DNA of 64,000 nt from Podaxis mareebaensis (taxonomy: Eukaryota; Basidiomycota; Agaricomycetes; Agaricales; Agaricaceae): assembly GCA_018524725.1 (NCBI GenBank), contig JAEUWP010000436.1:248001-312000 (forward strand). Reading direction: 5' to 3'. The position numbers and the translations under genes are program-made. Of this stretch, positions 1-11,620 are shown piece by piece. The notes beneath the pieces are model-generated. The model worked only from the letters and a program-made list of their open reading frames with translations. It did no database searches and had not been told where the DNA came from. Positions within the stretch are counted from its first letter, which is position 1, and each line of letters starts with the position of its first letter.

Positions 1-1541
1 TCTTCCAAGCGAGCCAGTGTTGAGTTTCATGAGCTCTAAGAGGTGCGAGAGCAGTGAAATGGGCTTCACATCCGGGCCAGCAGCAATGAAATGCATGCGA
101 TTCTGTAACGACGGCAACAGGCGGTCGTGGTTCTGGATGCTTTACATCTGTATTCGAGCGTCTCCATCTTGTGGGAAAAGGCAACTGCTTCTCTGGAGAC
201 GACGGACGACCAGCGCCAATGTATCGATCCCAGGAGAATCTGCGGAAATGGGCGACAAGACCCTTTTTTTTAGGCTTTCCTGCCGAAGTAGGAATTGGGT
301 TATCAGCCGTCTTCACTGGTACTGAGGGTTGCGATCTATTGCTTAATCGATGCTCCTCGGCCTCCAGATAATCCATTAAACTGTTCACCTCGTTAGGGTC
401 GAGGGTTTGGGATGTCATGACATTGAGGACAATGGAAATGGTTGATGCCGTTGGTCTCTTTGATGGTTCAAATGCCCAACATCGTTTTAACAATGCCCAC
501 ACTGAGTCATTGATTTCAGGAGGCTGCTGCGGCAGGGAACACCGCACCAAGCTCATGATGACTGTGGCGTCATTCCGCAGGTCCTCGAAAGGGACCTTTT
601 GGGTGAAGACCTGGACGGACATTGAGAAATACTGTAGTATGCGCTGGGGTGAAGATAGAGCCCTCACTTGAAGAATAGTCATCCCAAACGCCCATATATC
701 AGATGCAGTTGTGGGCGACGGCTCGTGTTCATCGAGAAGTTCCGGCGCCATCCATCTGCAAGTGCCACCGACAGAAGACGTTGTGTATCCTGAGACAAAT
801 AGCATCCTGGCAACGCCAAAATCGGTCAGACAGGCATGATGATCATCGGTGACTAGGATATTGGCCTATAGATTTCGTTAGTGTGAAAGAGGGCCACAGG
901 TGAGGAGCGATCTCACAGCTTTGATATCGCCATGCACGACGGCGTTGGGTTTAAGGTTGTGTAGGTACACCAACCCAGAAGCGACCTCACACATCTAGGA
1001 GGTCACGCCTTAGTCAGGTGGATGAATTTGAGTCCTTTTGAATTGGAAGGCTTTACCAGCTCAAGCTTGCTCACCCCTGGGTTTTTCGGCAAAAAATGGA
1101 CAAGGTCGCCGTTCTTATAGTATGGCATGACGAGACTTGGGGAATCTCGATCAAATACCAAACCATGCAATGGCACAATATATGGATGGCGAAGTTGGGA
1201 CCACAACTGCGACTCCCGCAGAAACCGCTGTGGAACAGATCTTTCAGCTGACATCGTGAGGATTGCAAGAAGTGTGCGCCACCTTACGGGCGCGTTCGAG
1301 GGCTGCTTTGTCGCTCCAGGCAGACCTACGGATCAGCTTAATAGCGACCTGTCGAGCCGGACGTCAATTTCTTTTGAGTACAGAAGAAAGAGGACCATGG
1401 CTCACTAACTGGGATACTATCACCCGGCTTCTGAGTCCATTGTCCTCGGTATAGGTCGGCCAGCCCACCACAAGCAAAATAGTGAGAATCGGACTTGTGA
1501 ACGCCTTCCAGAACAGGACCCGTCCATCTTTGGGCTGACAT
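1..1541 (-). CDS. Protein kinase with C-terminal C2H2 zinc finger (3' end cut by window edge)
   Basis: Probable Ser/Thr or dual-specificity kinase on the minus strand, starting at the ATG at 1541. Seen: a glycine-loop-like stretch FACGGLADLYRG, the ATP-binding lysine in VAIKLIRR (about 1340), N-lobe text QLRHPYIVPLHG, catalytic loop HGDIKA/NIL interrupted by a 50-nt intron (867-916), DFGVA, and WMAPELL. A short intron of about 40 nt separates the VAIK exon from the rest of the N-lobe. After the kinase comes a basic linker of about 80 residues. Close to the window edge, at about 25-95, there is a textbook C2H2 finger: C-x3-C-x3-F-x5-L-x2-H-x3-H. The frame is still open at base 1, so the C-terminus lies outside. 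HGDIK replaces the usual HRDLK, which is common in expanded agaricomycete kinase families. The substrate is unknown. A pseudokinase is unlikely, since the Lys, the loop Asp and the DFG are all present. Confidence 0.8.
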
Positions 1542-2236
1542 TGTGGTTTGGGGACAAGAGAGTGAGAGTGAGAGTGAGAGAGTGAGACAGAGTGAGAGAG
1601 TGAAGAGGGAAAGTGTTGTCCATGCAACATTCTTGGAGCACGTTTATGTATGGCCGTGCCGCACGCCCCTGACGTGATATTGCTACGGACGTCGAAAAAA
1701 AATTTTTTTTTTTGATTGAAGGTATCCATTCGAAGCTCGAGTCAATGATCTCTCAAACTCAAGGTGGAAGAACATTCTTGAAGCTTGAAGTCTTTGAATC
1801 ACAGTAATGCATAAAACCGAGATCGGGGCTGGAGGGCACGGGGGTAACTCTGCTCTAGGCCTTTGGTGAAAATGTGGCTTACACCATCGGTCCGGGTTCT
1901 TCTTGTCCTTCTTCCCCCGCCTTGATTGATGAATCAATAATTCCTGAAATATGGGTCTTGTATGAATGAGCCTATGTGTGGAAGGGACTTGGTGATGTTT
2001 CAGATGTCACTGGTTGGCAATATTTGCACAGTCGACTCTGTCATAACTCACAGCACTTTGTTCAGTGTCCGGGTTATGTGGTGGATGGGTATGGGTGATA
2101 AGAAGGGACGAAAGCACAAAGAAGCTGACCTTGCTCCTGCAGAGCACTATGGGTTACGGCAGAGTATGGGTAATGACAGCCATGGATTATGACAGTGTTT
2201 ACTGGTCAGAATGGATGATAATAACTCATACCATGA
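1542..2236. other. Intergenic region without a supported gene
   Basis: Contains the purine repeat and an A8/T11-type palindromic tract at about 1695-1715. Short open frames lack recognisable motifs or consistent splice structure. It presumably includes the kinase promoter. Confidence 0.5.
1557..1612. repeat. GAGAGT-rich simple repeat
   Basis: Imperfect GAGAGTGAGA-type microsatellite of about 55 bases just upstream of the kinase start codon. It is purine-rich on the plus strand, so it is a pyrimidine tract in the kinase gene's 5' leader, a common feature of fungal promoters. Confidence 0.7.
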
Positions 2237-2755
2237 AGGGATCCGCATGGGGTATTCAGGGCTTTTCCGTACCGCGTACCCATCGCCACGGGTGCGGGTT
2301 CTGTGGGTTTCTGCGGGTGCCGGTCCGGGTACAAAGGGCACGGGGGTATAAGAAACCCGTGTGGTTCTTGATATGGGTACAGCCAAAAATGACGGTCGTT
2401 CTGGCATATTTATGGGGGACTGAGACGCCAACATGTGCGTGGTTGAAGATTAGCTTACTGATGTAAAAGTTAACATCTTTTTGAAGTATATAAGTTGTGA
2501 CTCCGATAGCTTGGGGATCCCTGCCCGTTGTTCTCCTAAAGGAAATTGTGAGGAGAGTGTACGCGTAAGGGGGAGAAACAGAGTGCAATGAGTGGGGAAA
2601 TAAATAGTATTCGCGAAAGAATATCTATCAATTTCTACGAAAGGGTCCCTGAAGTCCGTGTTTTTGAATAAAGATTATTAAGTCTTGACCACCCACACCC
2701 GCCCATGCCCGTGACCCATACCCCCGGGGGACTCTCCATTCCCCTGCGGATCCCT
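2237..2755. mobile_element. Candidate non-autonomous DNA transposon (MITE-like)
   Basis: An inverted pair bounds about 520 bases: AGGGATCCGCATGGGG at 2237-2252 and CCCCTGCGGATCCCT at 2741-2755 are reverse complements apart from one inserted base. Partial similarity continues inwards. Just inside both ends are clustered G-rich/C-rich units (GGGTACGGGT-like on the left about 2262-2365, ACCCATACCC-like on the right about 2685-2735) in opposite orientation, as in subterminal repeats of hAT-type elements. There is no transposase reading frame. I could not find a convincing 8-bp target-site duplication, so exact ends are uncertain and the family is only a guess. Confidence 0.4.
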
Positions 2756-3189
2756 AATATTGTCCCTCACACCTCCCGCCATCCTATCTTTTTTTTTTTT
2801 TGGTTCAATCAAAATCCAATATTCAATATTCAAGTCTTGTTCAAGTCACACTTCAGAACTTCAGGATCGGTTAATGAGAAAGAACAGTGTGATGCGATCA
2901 TTCTGATTATGGGATCTCCTGGGGGTGTGACAGCTGTTCCGGGGCCAGCTTTCTTGTACTTATTCAACATACGTACTGCACCCGGACTTTAAATGACCGC
3001 GACAATTGTGCGGGAGTGCATTTTACAAAATCTGAAGCTGAGTATTGGATAATAGTTATGTCTCGAAACATGGGCATGCCGAAAGGGGGAGGAATGATAG
3101 TACTGAATGCATGGCACATGTTTTCCAGCGTTAAGCGCCTAATGATGCATGCCTTGCTTCTATCACTCCGCCTTTAACCGACTACCGTG
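2756..3189. other. Intergenic region upstream of alpha/beta hydrolase
   Basis: Holds a T12 tract (about 2788) and AT-rich sequence, with no supported gene. It is probably the promoter of the hydrolase gene at 3190. Confidence 0.5.
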
Positions 3190-6100
3190 ATGCTGTCCAA
3201 TTCCCTTACTCGCGATATGGGATTGAAAGTCGGTCCTGTTGTGCTTGGGACCTTCATCAAGCATTATTTTGACCGGGTGAAGACCAGGGAATCGACAGAC
3301 CCGGATAAGCTGCTCAAGCAGGATGAAATCCTGTACGACGAGGCATTCAACATTATCAAGGTAGGTCATTCTTCATGTTCTGCGATCTCCGATTGTCTCA
3401 TAAGTGTTTCAGTCTTTCCTCCATGAGTCAACGTTGTGAGTGACCTCGTCTCGATTTATTGCCGGTTTTCTCATGCACCTATTCAAGTCACACCGTCGAG
3501 GAGCTTCAAGGTCAAGTATTAGTGATTCAAATTGGCACTCGGCGCAGGTCCTGATATCGCTTAACAGGATTCTCAAACACACAGACGCCTTCGTCACCCT
3601 GGACGCATCTCATCCGAGTGCTTGTACCTCTGTCTAGTTGCGACGAAGCAGCGATACATCTCGTGAAAGCTTTGGGGGGCGAGAGCAAGGCAAGGGAGGT
3701 CGTAGGGGGAGTGAAGTGGTGGCAAGTCCGAGGCATTGAGGGGTGCGCAGAACTATTCCATTTTTTTTTGTTTGTGCTCACTTCTTTCTATCTTGCCAGA
3801 ATCGATGCTCAATGGATAACCGCTAAGAAGGACTGGCGCGAGGCGAAGAGACGTCATAAAATGCGCCGGAGCCAGATGCCCAATTCCATGTTGGATCCCC
3901 AAAGCTCTGAACAGCCGAGCGAGACTTCCACTGGCGGCAGCGACGATACGTATGAAAAGTATATGGATGAAATGCGCTGCATATTGTACATTCACGGCGG
4001 TGAGGGTTCCAGATTCGTTTCATGTCCCGTTTGAGGCTTATTCGTATCAGGCGGCTACTATTTTGGGAGCGTGGATCAAGAAAGGTAGGCCGGTCTAGCT
4101 CTTCTTGGATATATGTATTCACTTGTACAGGTACAGTATACAACGTCATGCGCGTAAAATAAACGGTCGCGTGTTCGGTGAGGATCCCCAAACTCGAATG
4201 GTTGTATCCTATTAAGCCTACGTGGTCTTGCAGCCATCAATTACCGCCTCGCGCCTCAATACCCTTTCCCTTGTGGGCTCCATGATTGCCTCGCAGCATG
4301 TGAGTTGGAATTCTTGATGAAACAGTACTGACTCGGTTTCTGCAGACCTTTACCTTATTCGTCCACCACCTGGAGCAGATCATTGTCCGATCGACCCAGC
4401 GCATATTGTTATCGCAGGCGACTCTGCGGGTGGAGGCATGTCTCTTGCACTTCTTCAAGTGCTTCGCGATGCGGAGCTCCCAATACCAGCAGGCGGCGTA
4501 CTAATATCGCCTTGGTGTGATCTAACTCACTCCTTCCCAAGCGTACACACCAATACAGACACAGTCCGTGTATCCTGTTATTCGCAGCGTGATTCACTAA
4601 CATGCCCATCTATCACAGGACATTATCCCACCCACAGGCTTGTCACTCCATAAGCCAAGTATCCTATGGCCTCCGCCTCCACATGATGTGTCTGTTCGCG
4701 TCCATGCATCACTACGACAGAAGCTACGTCATGTTTTCAAGATGGATGAGACCTCGATTCCCGGAAAAGTCCCGGAGCCCATTACCAAGCCGTCAGCGGC
4801 CCATTCGGTGCTTACCCCGGAAATGCCTATTAACGTCGGGGGAAATACACCAGTGCCTCCCGTGGACGCAGTTGATCCTCAAAAGGTCATTCTTGTTACA
4901 GAGGCAGGGGAAACACTTCAAATTGATCAACAAATACACTTTTATACTCAAAATAGTTTGCTTGTGCACCCCCTCGTCAGCCCTGCTCTTGCCTATCTGG
5001 GGGGCTTGCCGCCTCTATTCTTCATTGCCAGCGACAAGGAAGTCTTACGAGATGAGATTATCTACACGTGAGTCCGAAGTCCGTAGCAACTTCTCCAGAA
5101 TTGATAGCCTTTCTGAAACCGAACGACAGAGCACATAGAGCCGCAGATCCTGAGAAGTACCCCGTCAAGGATCAAACCAAGTGTCTTTACCCCCCGTTGC
5201 AACACGTCGAAGAACGTCATCTCCGGCCAACATCAGTGCACCTTCAGGTTTATGATGGTATGTATCCTGTACTGTCCACTACGCATCACATTGAGCCTTT
5301 TTATTAGGTACCTGTCATATTTTGCCGGTTCTATTTCTCTTCTCCACACCTGCTAAGTATTGCTACCGAGCGATGGCGTCTTTCATCAAATTCGTGACTG
5401 CTGGTTCCCCTGTTTCCGCGAGCGATTCACTGATACCAGGAGTGGGCAAATTTGCCTCATCACCTGAGATCAAATGCGTAGCGTCGCCAGAACCTATGGA
5501 TAATCCGGACCCGCTGCTTCTCAACGAGAGGCAGCCATCATCAGCAAGTGCACCCGCTAGTGGGCCTAATTCTGCCGAGAATAGTCTTAGTAGCACACCC
5601 TCGGTATCGAGAAGGCAGTCACTACGTCGTGCGCTATCGTATCGAGTTGCGAAGGCCAGCCGCGCTCTCCGACAGAAGTCTCATGATCCTATCCAAGAAG
5701 GGACGTCTGGAGATTCCGCAAAAGGGGATTTGGGGACTTCGAGCGATGTTGCCGGAGGAAGGTTCAGTTGGGGGAGGAAGTCATCGAATAAAGTTGCTAT
5801 GCCGCAGGAACGGTATGCTGGAGATCCGTCGATATATGAAGACATTAAGGTCAGTATGGTTCCACTAGCGTCTTGTAATCCAGTAAAATCCTTACGTGTA
5901 CATCAAACAGGATTGTACAGCATTCAGTATGATTAGGGAGCGCGTATCCACACAAGGTATCATTCGACCTCTGGAACCTGAGCCCGAACTAGATGCGTTC
6001 GCGGTTCCAGAAGAGGTGATTGGGACAATATCCGAACTCGCAATCAAACGCTATATTGATGGCGACACGCACTTTCGTCGGAAGTTCGCTCACGTCTATA

Positions 6101-6597
6101 AAACCATCGAGAAAACCCGCAAAAAGCGCCTTGAACGCGCAGCGAACAAAGAGGACAAACAACTTGAAGCCCTCCGAGCATTCAAGAACGGCAATCGCAA
6201 CGATGGCGGTCCAAACGGAAACCAACTCAAGGATCGCGAGAGGATAATTAACTCTCCAGGATGGGGATATGCATGGGCTTTAGACGAGCTAGAAAGGCCG
6301 CCCCCAAGTAGTATTGTTGCAAGGAGGGATACAGAGGAAGCGCGCAAGTTGGCTCGAATCGCCGATCAGGCAATTATGGAGGACACGAGCGAGTTAAACG
6401 CGAATAGTTTATGGTCGGTCATGATGGACTTTCTGACTGTCACGCCGGATCGGGCGAATAATGGAAGTGAAGGGGGGAAACCGGGAATGGGGTCGCCTGA
6501 CATCGGGAACGGGAAGGCCCCGGAGGAGAATGGGGTGGAGAAGGGAAGAAAGAAGGCTCGTAGGACGATTTCACAGCTTTTCTTGGGACATCGTTGA
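3190..6597 (+). CDS. Alpha/beta hydrolase, hormone-sensitive lipase/steryl-acetyl-hydrolase-like, with long C-terminal extension
   Basis: Serine esterase or lipase of the HSL-type alpha/beta hydrolase fold. Seen in order: oxyanion motif YIHGGG completed across the intron 4000-4050; INYRLAPQYPFPC; nucleophile motif GDSAGG with Ser codon 4423-4425; acidic-residue motif SDKEVLRDE (about 5030-5055); and catalytic His in YDGTCHILP, completed across the intron 5258-5307. The triad is therefore complete. The 5' part has very small exons: 3413-3435 and 3488-3510 are 23 nt each and stay in frame (SFLHESTFHTVEELQ). After the His region, a tail of roughly 400 residues follows, Ser/Pro-rich then charged and helical (FRRKFAHVYKTIEKTRKKR), ending at TGA 6597 after an intron ending near 5911. 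Bacterial esterases of this fold lack this tail. The substrate is not determined; short-chain or steryl esters are plausible from the family. Confidence 0.85.
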
Positions 6598-6740
6598 ACG
6601 GAGGAACCTCCCTCTTGTCAGCTACCTAGAATGCTACTCGTGGAGCGCAGTGGGAAAGGGGCAGACCATAACCACCGAACGTGATTTTACGGGACATGAT
6701 CGGAATATATATGCACAAGTTAGGGCACAATAATAAATGA

Positions 6741-8237
6741 TTAGAGTCTGGGTTTTGGGGTTATCGTGATTCCTGCGTCCTCCAGTACTATTTTCGCGAG
6801 CCTGCCAATAAGAGGGAAGCCTTGTGCATGCAGGAAGGCGTGTTCGGAGCTAGCTTGGCGTCTGGCATAGCGGGCAGCAATTCCTTGTGAGATGATGGAG
6901 AGCTACACCAATGAGTGATGGATGCTCGGGAGATGGGATAAAGAACGTACGCGGAAGAGCATCCAGCTCCGGACGAAGGCAATGTCCGAAATGGGATAAG
7001 GTTGCTTGAGGAGTCGACAATATTCGCGTTCAAGATCTTCTAAAGGGATAGGAACATCCTCCGTTGCGTTCTTGAAAGCTCGTAGGGTGAGGTTGACTCC
7101 GGAGGGAAGGTATTTATTGTCAATCGACCATGGTTGCGTGAGATTGGCAAAATCGGCGAGCTAACAGGATATCAGACGGAGTGTCGACTTTTAGGAACGA
7201 TCTAGACTGACTGGACTGCCTAAAGTGCTCAGCTCCCAGTCAAGAATACCAATCACACGATTCTCTTTCGGATGGAAGATGAGGTTATCCAGTTTATAAT
7301 CCCCATGAACAATACGCAAGCCGAGTTTCTTCTCGTCGGGAAGGTTGTTGCGGTACCAGTCGACGAGTTCGTCGAAATATGGAATGTTACCGACTTGTTT
7401 GCCGGTCTCGACGTCGACTGCTGTAGCTTGTGCGGCGGAGATGCGAGTGAGGGATTTGATTTGACGGGGGAAGTAGTCGGTGGAGGGACCAAAGGTAGAA
7501 AGCCCAACGGTAGTGGGGTCAACGGTTGCGAGGGCTGCGAGGGCGCGGACCGCAGAGAGCCAACTGGATAGCGCTATCAGTTAGCTGCACGTCGTCATAA
7601 GGGGCTTGGTACACACCATTCTCGTCGATCCTGAGGGGAGACTTCTAGCATGCGGGTATCGGTGAAGATACGACCCTCGAGAAATTCCATGATGTAGAAG
7701 GGAGTGCCGACAACGGAGACATCTTCGCAGAGGATGATAGGCTCGGGAACGGGAACCTTTTGTTCTGGCAGAGTAGAGGCGTTCTGGTTGTGTTTGTGAA
7801 GAGCACTGAGGACTCTGAATTCACGCTCGACTTGATGAGCGGTTTGGGACAGAAGTTGGCCAGCGGGTTTCTTCCGGAGGACCCAGCGGGTTTTACTGCC
7901 AGCCCGACGTAGGATTAGGGCTCCAGAAAGCAGAGGATTTGAAGATATTGCTTACTTGGCATCGGTCAGGAAATAAGTGGGGTTGGACTGGTGTGGGTGC
8001 CTAATTAGTGGCAGGTGGTGCACTATCACCGAGATTCATACCTGGCCGAACTAAAGGACTGATCAGCCAGGCGTCGTCTGCTAGAGGTCTTTTTCTCACT
8101 TTGAACTGCTTTACGTCGACGGGCGTTTTGATCATGGGTGTGTTCTTTGCGAGATACGCACTCAAGTTGTCCACGTTGATGGAAGCGCGGATTTCGCCAT
8201 ATTCACCACCAATCTTCTTGGGCGCACTATCAGACAT
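6741..8237 (-). CDS. APH-family phosphotransferase (ACAD10/11 N-domain-like)
   Basis: Aminoglycoside-phosphotransferase-fold kinase resembling the domain that in animals is fused to acyl-CoA dehydrogenases ACAD10/11. Here it stands alone. Seen: start MSDSAPKK at 8237; [10 protein letters not shown] (substrate/nucleotide loop); WVLRKKP with the N-lobe lysine; [11 protein letters not shown] hinge; catalytic loop VHGDYKLDN; metal-binding ILDWELS; and C-terminal text ending TITPKPRL before TAA at 6741. The FGQ tripeptide is carried by a 9-nt micro-exon at 8042-8050 between introns 7988-8041 and 8051-8099. Skipping it would delete part of the conserved loop but keep the frame. In the ACAD11 family, 4-hydroxyacyl-CoA phosphorylation is the known role. 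Whether this stand-alone protein does that is an inference; it is probably not an antibiotic-resistance enzyme. Confidence 0.85.
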
Positions 8238-8935
8238 GAGGCAGAGGCTATATGGTACAAAGAGAACGCGACGGACAATAGGTGAAGGTGAAACTGGGAT
8301 TGAGTTGCACGGAAGCGTTAAGTAGCGCTGTCGATAGTGGGTATATGGTTGTGAATTCGACCGGTCGGGTGTATTTTGACCGGTAAACCCTTGCCTCTTG
8401 CCGGCACGCGACTCCGGCAGTTGAGCTCCTCAACATGTCTCCCTTTCCGAAGCAAGTCGGTTTGTGCAAGGACTCAAGGGTTGGATGTATTCTCAAACGA
8501 GAGTGTGCTTTATTCTGGGCTTGTCGTTGTATTCACGACACCAGCAGCGAGGACGGATACCAACGGATACCCCTGCGCTGATCTGTCCTAAAGTTGTGGG
8601 AAACTGAGATGTCCCTGTTAGGGGAGAATCGGAGGATGCGCAGCCACGTTGCCGAGCGACTGAATGCTGTTCGGCTCCGTACCCTCTCCTGTGTCAAGAA
8701 AAAAACATAAAATTGTAGAAAAATGGATCGTGGAGTTATGAACCTGTCTTTTTCACGTAGTTAGTGCAGGGTCGGAGGGATCATCACAACGAAAGCAGAA
8801 AATTTGTTCAGTTACACGTCACGTGGAAAGTTCTGGAGACTTCGGGGAATCCCGCAAAGCGAGACTTAAACGCGTATGTAATCCGTGCTTCAAAATTTCA
8901 AACCAGTCATCCTTTCTCTCTTCACCTCCATCACC
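8238..8935. other. Divergent promoter region of the APH-like gene and Hsp70
   Basis: About 700 bases between two divergently transcribed genes. No coding feature is supported. It contains the heat-shock element annotated at 8826-8848. Confidence 0.6.
8826..8848 (+). promoter_or_regulatory. Heat-shock element, five alternating units
   Basis: Reads GAA-ag-TTC-tg-GAG-ac-TTC-gg-GGA: five contiguous 5-bp units with perfect 2-base spacing, three exact and two with one mismatch. It lies about 90-110 bases before the Hsp70 start codon. This matches the known HSF trimer site. Binding is inferred. Confidence 0.75.
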
Positions 8936-11305
8936 ATGTTCTCCGTTGCTCGTTCTCTCCGTTCTGCCGTCGCACGGTCTGGTCACTATGCAGTATGTCA
9001 TGCTTGTCGACGTTGTTGATGCACATTTCTCATATTTCCTAGGGCCTCCCGCGTTCCATGATCGCGAGGAACCTCAACTCGAAAGTTAATGGTCCGTATA
9101 AATTTCTTGTATTTTTCAGAGTATCCTCACATTCTTATCCGTAGGCCCTGTGATTGGTATTGACTTGGGAACAACAAACTCTTGCGTTGCGATGATGGAG
9201 GGTCAGACTGCCCGCGTCATTGAGAACGCAGAGGGTGCACGGACAACGCCCTCGGTGGTGGCTTTCACCAAACACGGCGAGCGTCTTGTTGGCTTGCCTG
9301 CCAAGCGTCAAGCTGTTGTCAACTCCCATAACACCGTGTTTGCCTTCAAACGCTTGATCGGTCGGCAATTCAAGGACAAGGAAGTTCAGGATGATATGCG
9401 TCACTGGTAGATTCATTTTTTTGTGCACCTCTATCTTGTTTTCTGACGATGATACAGGCCTTTTAAGATTGTCCCTACTGCTGACGGACGACCTGCCGTC
9501 CAGGTCGACAATGGTGGGAAGACGCAAACATATGTGAGTTTCAAAAACTACGTCATCATAAGTTGTGGCTAAGTCTATTTCCTTTTTAGTCATCCGAGGA
9601 GTTGTCGTCAATGGTTCTTACGAAGATGCGCGCTACCGCTGAGCAGTATGCTAACAAGAAAATTAAGTGAGTATCATTTCGGCGTGAATGTAATTTGTGC
9701 TCGTGCTAATAGTATTTCAAGTAACGCTGTCATTACTGTTCCCGCATACTTCAATGATGCCCAGCGACAGGCGACTAAGGATGCTGGTCAAATCGCCGGT
9801 CTCGAGGTTCTCCGTGTCATCAACGAGCCTACCGCTGCTGCCCTTGCTTATGGTTTGGATCGTGCTGACAACTCGGTGATCGCTGTCTATGACTTGGGTG
9901 GTGGTACGTTTGATATCTCCATTCTCGAGATGCAGAAGGGTGTCTTCGAGGTCAAGTCTACCAACGGTGACACACACCTTGGTGGTGAGGACTTCGACAT
10001 TGTCCTTGTCGAACACATCCTAGAACACTTCAAGAAGGAGGAAGGCATTGATCTCAAGAACGATGCTATGGCTATCCAGCGTGTCCGTGAGGCCGCAGAG
10101 AAGGCCAAGATCGAACTTTCGTCGACGACTCAGACCGAAATCAACTTGCCCTTCATCACCGCCAATGCCTCCGGACCCAAGCACATCAACATGAAGGTCC
10201 TTCGCTCGCAGTTTGAGGGTCTCGTTCAGCCTCTCGTGCAGAGGACCATTGAGCCCTGCAAGAAGGCCTTGGCTGATGCTGGTGTCAAGGCCAGCGAGAT
10301 CAACGAGGTTATCCTTGTCGGTGGTATGACCCGTATGCCCAAGGTGCAGGAGACGGTCAAGAGCATCTTTGGCCGCGATCCTAGCAAGGGTGTTAACCCT
10401 GATGAAGCGGTCGCAATTGGCGCTGCCATTCAAGGCGGTGTTCTTGCTGGCAATGTCACCGATATCCTCCTCCTCGATGTCACCCCCCTCTCACTTGGTA
10501 TTGAGACCCTCGGCGGTATTATGACCAAGCTCATCAACCGCAACACCACAATCCCCACCAAGAAGTCGCAAGTCTTTTCAACTGCCGCTGACGGCCAGAC
10601 CGCCATTGAGGTCAAGATCTACCAGGGTGAGCGAGAGCTCGTCCGTGACAATAAACTCCTCGGCAACTTCAACCTCGTCGGCATTCCTCCTGCACCGAAG
10701 GGTGTTCCTCAAATCGAGATCACCTTCGACATTGATGCCGGTAAGTCACCTGCTACATTTCGATCTGTGTCTGTACTTAACAGTTTTTCAGATGGTATCG
10801 TTCATGTTACCGCCAAGGACAAGGCCACCGGCAAGGATCAATCTATGACCATTGCCTCGTCCTCCGGCCTTAGCGACAAGGACATTGAGAAGATGGTCGC
10901 TGATGCTGAGCAGTACGCTGAGGCTGACAAGGCCCGTCGTGCCCTCATCGAAGAGGCTAATAAGGCCGACTCTGTCTGCGCCGATACTGAGAAAGGTCAG
11001 TCATTCGCCGGTTGCATCTAACTATTGCTCACTTTCGAACTGTAGCTATGAATGAGTTCAAGGATCAGCTCGACGCCACTGAGAAGGACAAGGTCACCAA
11101 GCTCGTTGCTGAACTTCGTGAGCTCGCTGCCAAGGGCCAAACTGGGGACGCCTCCATCACTGCCGACGCTATTCGTGAGAAGATTAGTGAGACCCAGAAC
11201 GCGTCTCTCGGTCTCTTCCAGAAGGTGTACGAGAAGCGTGCCGCTGAGCAGAGCTCCTCGTCATCGGAGTCCTCTGAACCTCCCAAGGAGGAGAAGAAGG
11301 ACTAA
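8936..11305 (+). CDS. SSC1: Mitochondrial Hsp70 chaperone
   Basis: Matrix DnaK-type chaperone, the ATP-driven import motor and folding factor. The start [16 protein letters not shown] is an Arg/Ser-rich mitochondrial presequence. The ATPase domain then shows [55 protein letters not shown] and [13 protein letters not shown]. The substrate domain has [14 protein letters not shown]. The C-terminus is Ser/Glu/Lys-rich and lacks the cytosolic EEVD. Seven introns of about 50-57 nt fit exactly (e.g. after HYA near 8993, after DA near 10740, after ADTEK near 10996). Length is about 665 residues, normal for the family. A five-unit heat-shock element precedes it. The [12 protein letters not shown] form and the presequence separate it from cytosolic Ssa and ER Kar2. 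Confidence 0.97.
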
Positions 11306-11620
11306 ATACCTTTATTTCCCGGCTTTTCGCTTCTCTCCTGGGTGGTGTTCCTCACCTGGGTTTGTATTCGTCGCGCAGTAGCGTCGCGTCCGCTCGTTTG
11401 GTGTTATGGTATTGGTAGACTTAAAAAGTACAACATCTGCACAAGTATATTATGGCACACCTTGCATATTACATTCATAGTTCACCCCCCTCAGTTCTCG
11501 TTACGCTTTAGTTATGTTTTCATGTAATGGATAATGAACTTTTTCCTTGGGAATCTCCTGAGGCTTCAACTTGCGGATATCTTAAGTTGGCTGAAAAGGT
11601 TGTTAAAAGGCTGACTATGA
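11306..11620. other. Convergent 3' region between Hsp70 and dynactin p25
   Basis: Short AT-rich spacer between two convergent stop codons. It should carry both 3' untranslated regions. No gene is seen. Confidence 0.6.

Noticed and set aside
9135..10433. Long minus-strand open frames antisense to Hsp70
   Set aside because: They mirror the highly biased codon use of the Hsp70 gene and carry no motif. Shadows.
8936..11305. Bacterial DnaK or horizontal transfer for the Hsp70 gene
   Set aside because: Seven introns, a mitochondrial presequence and standard fungal mtHsp70 motifs make it the ordinary nuclear SSC1 gene.
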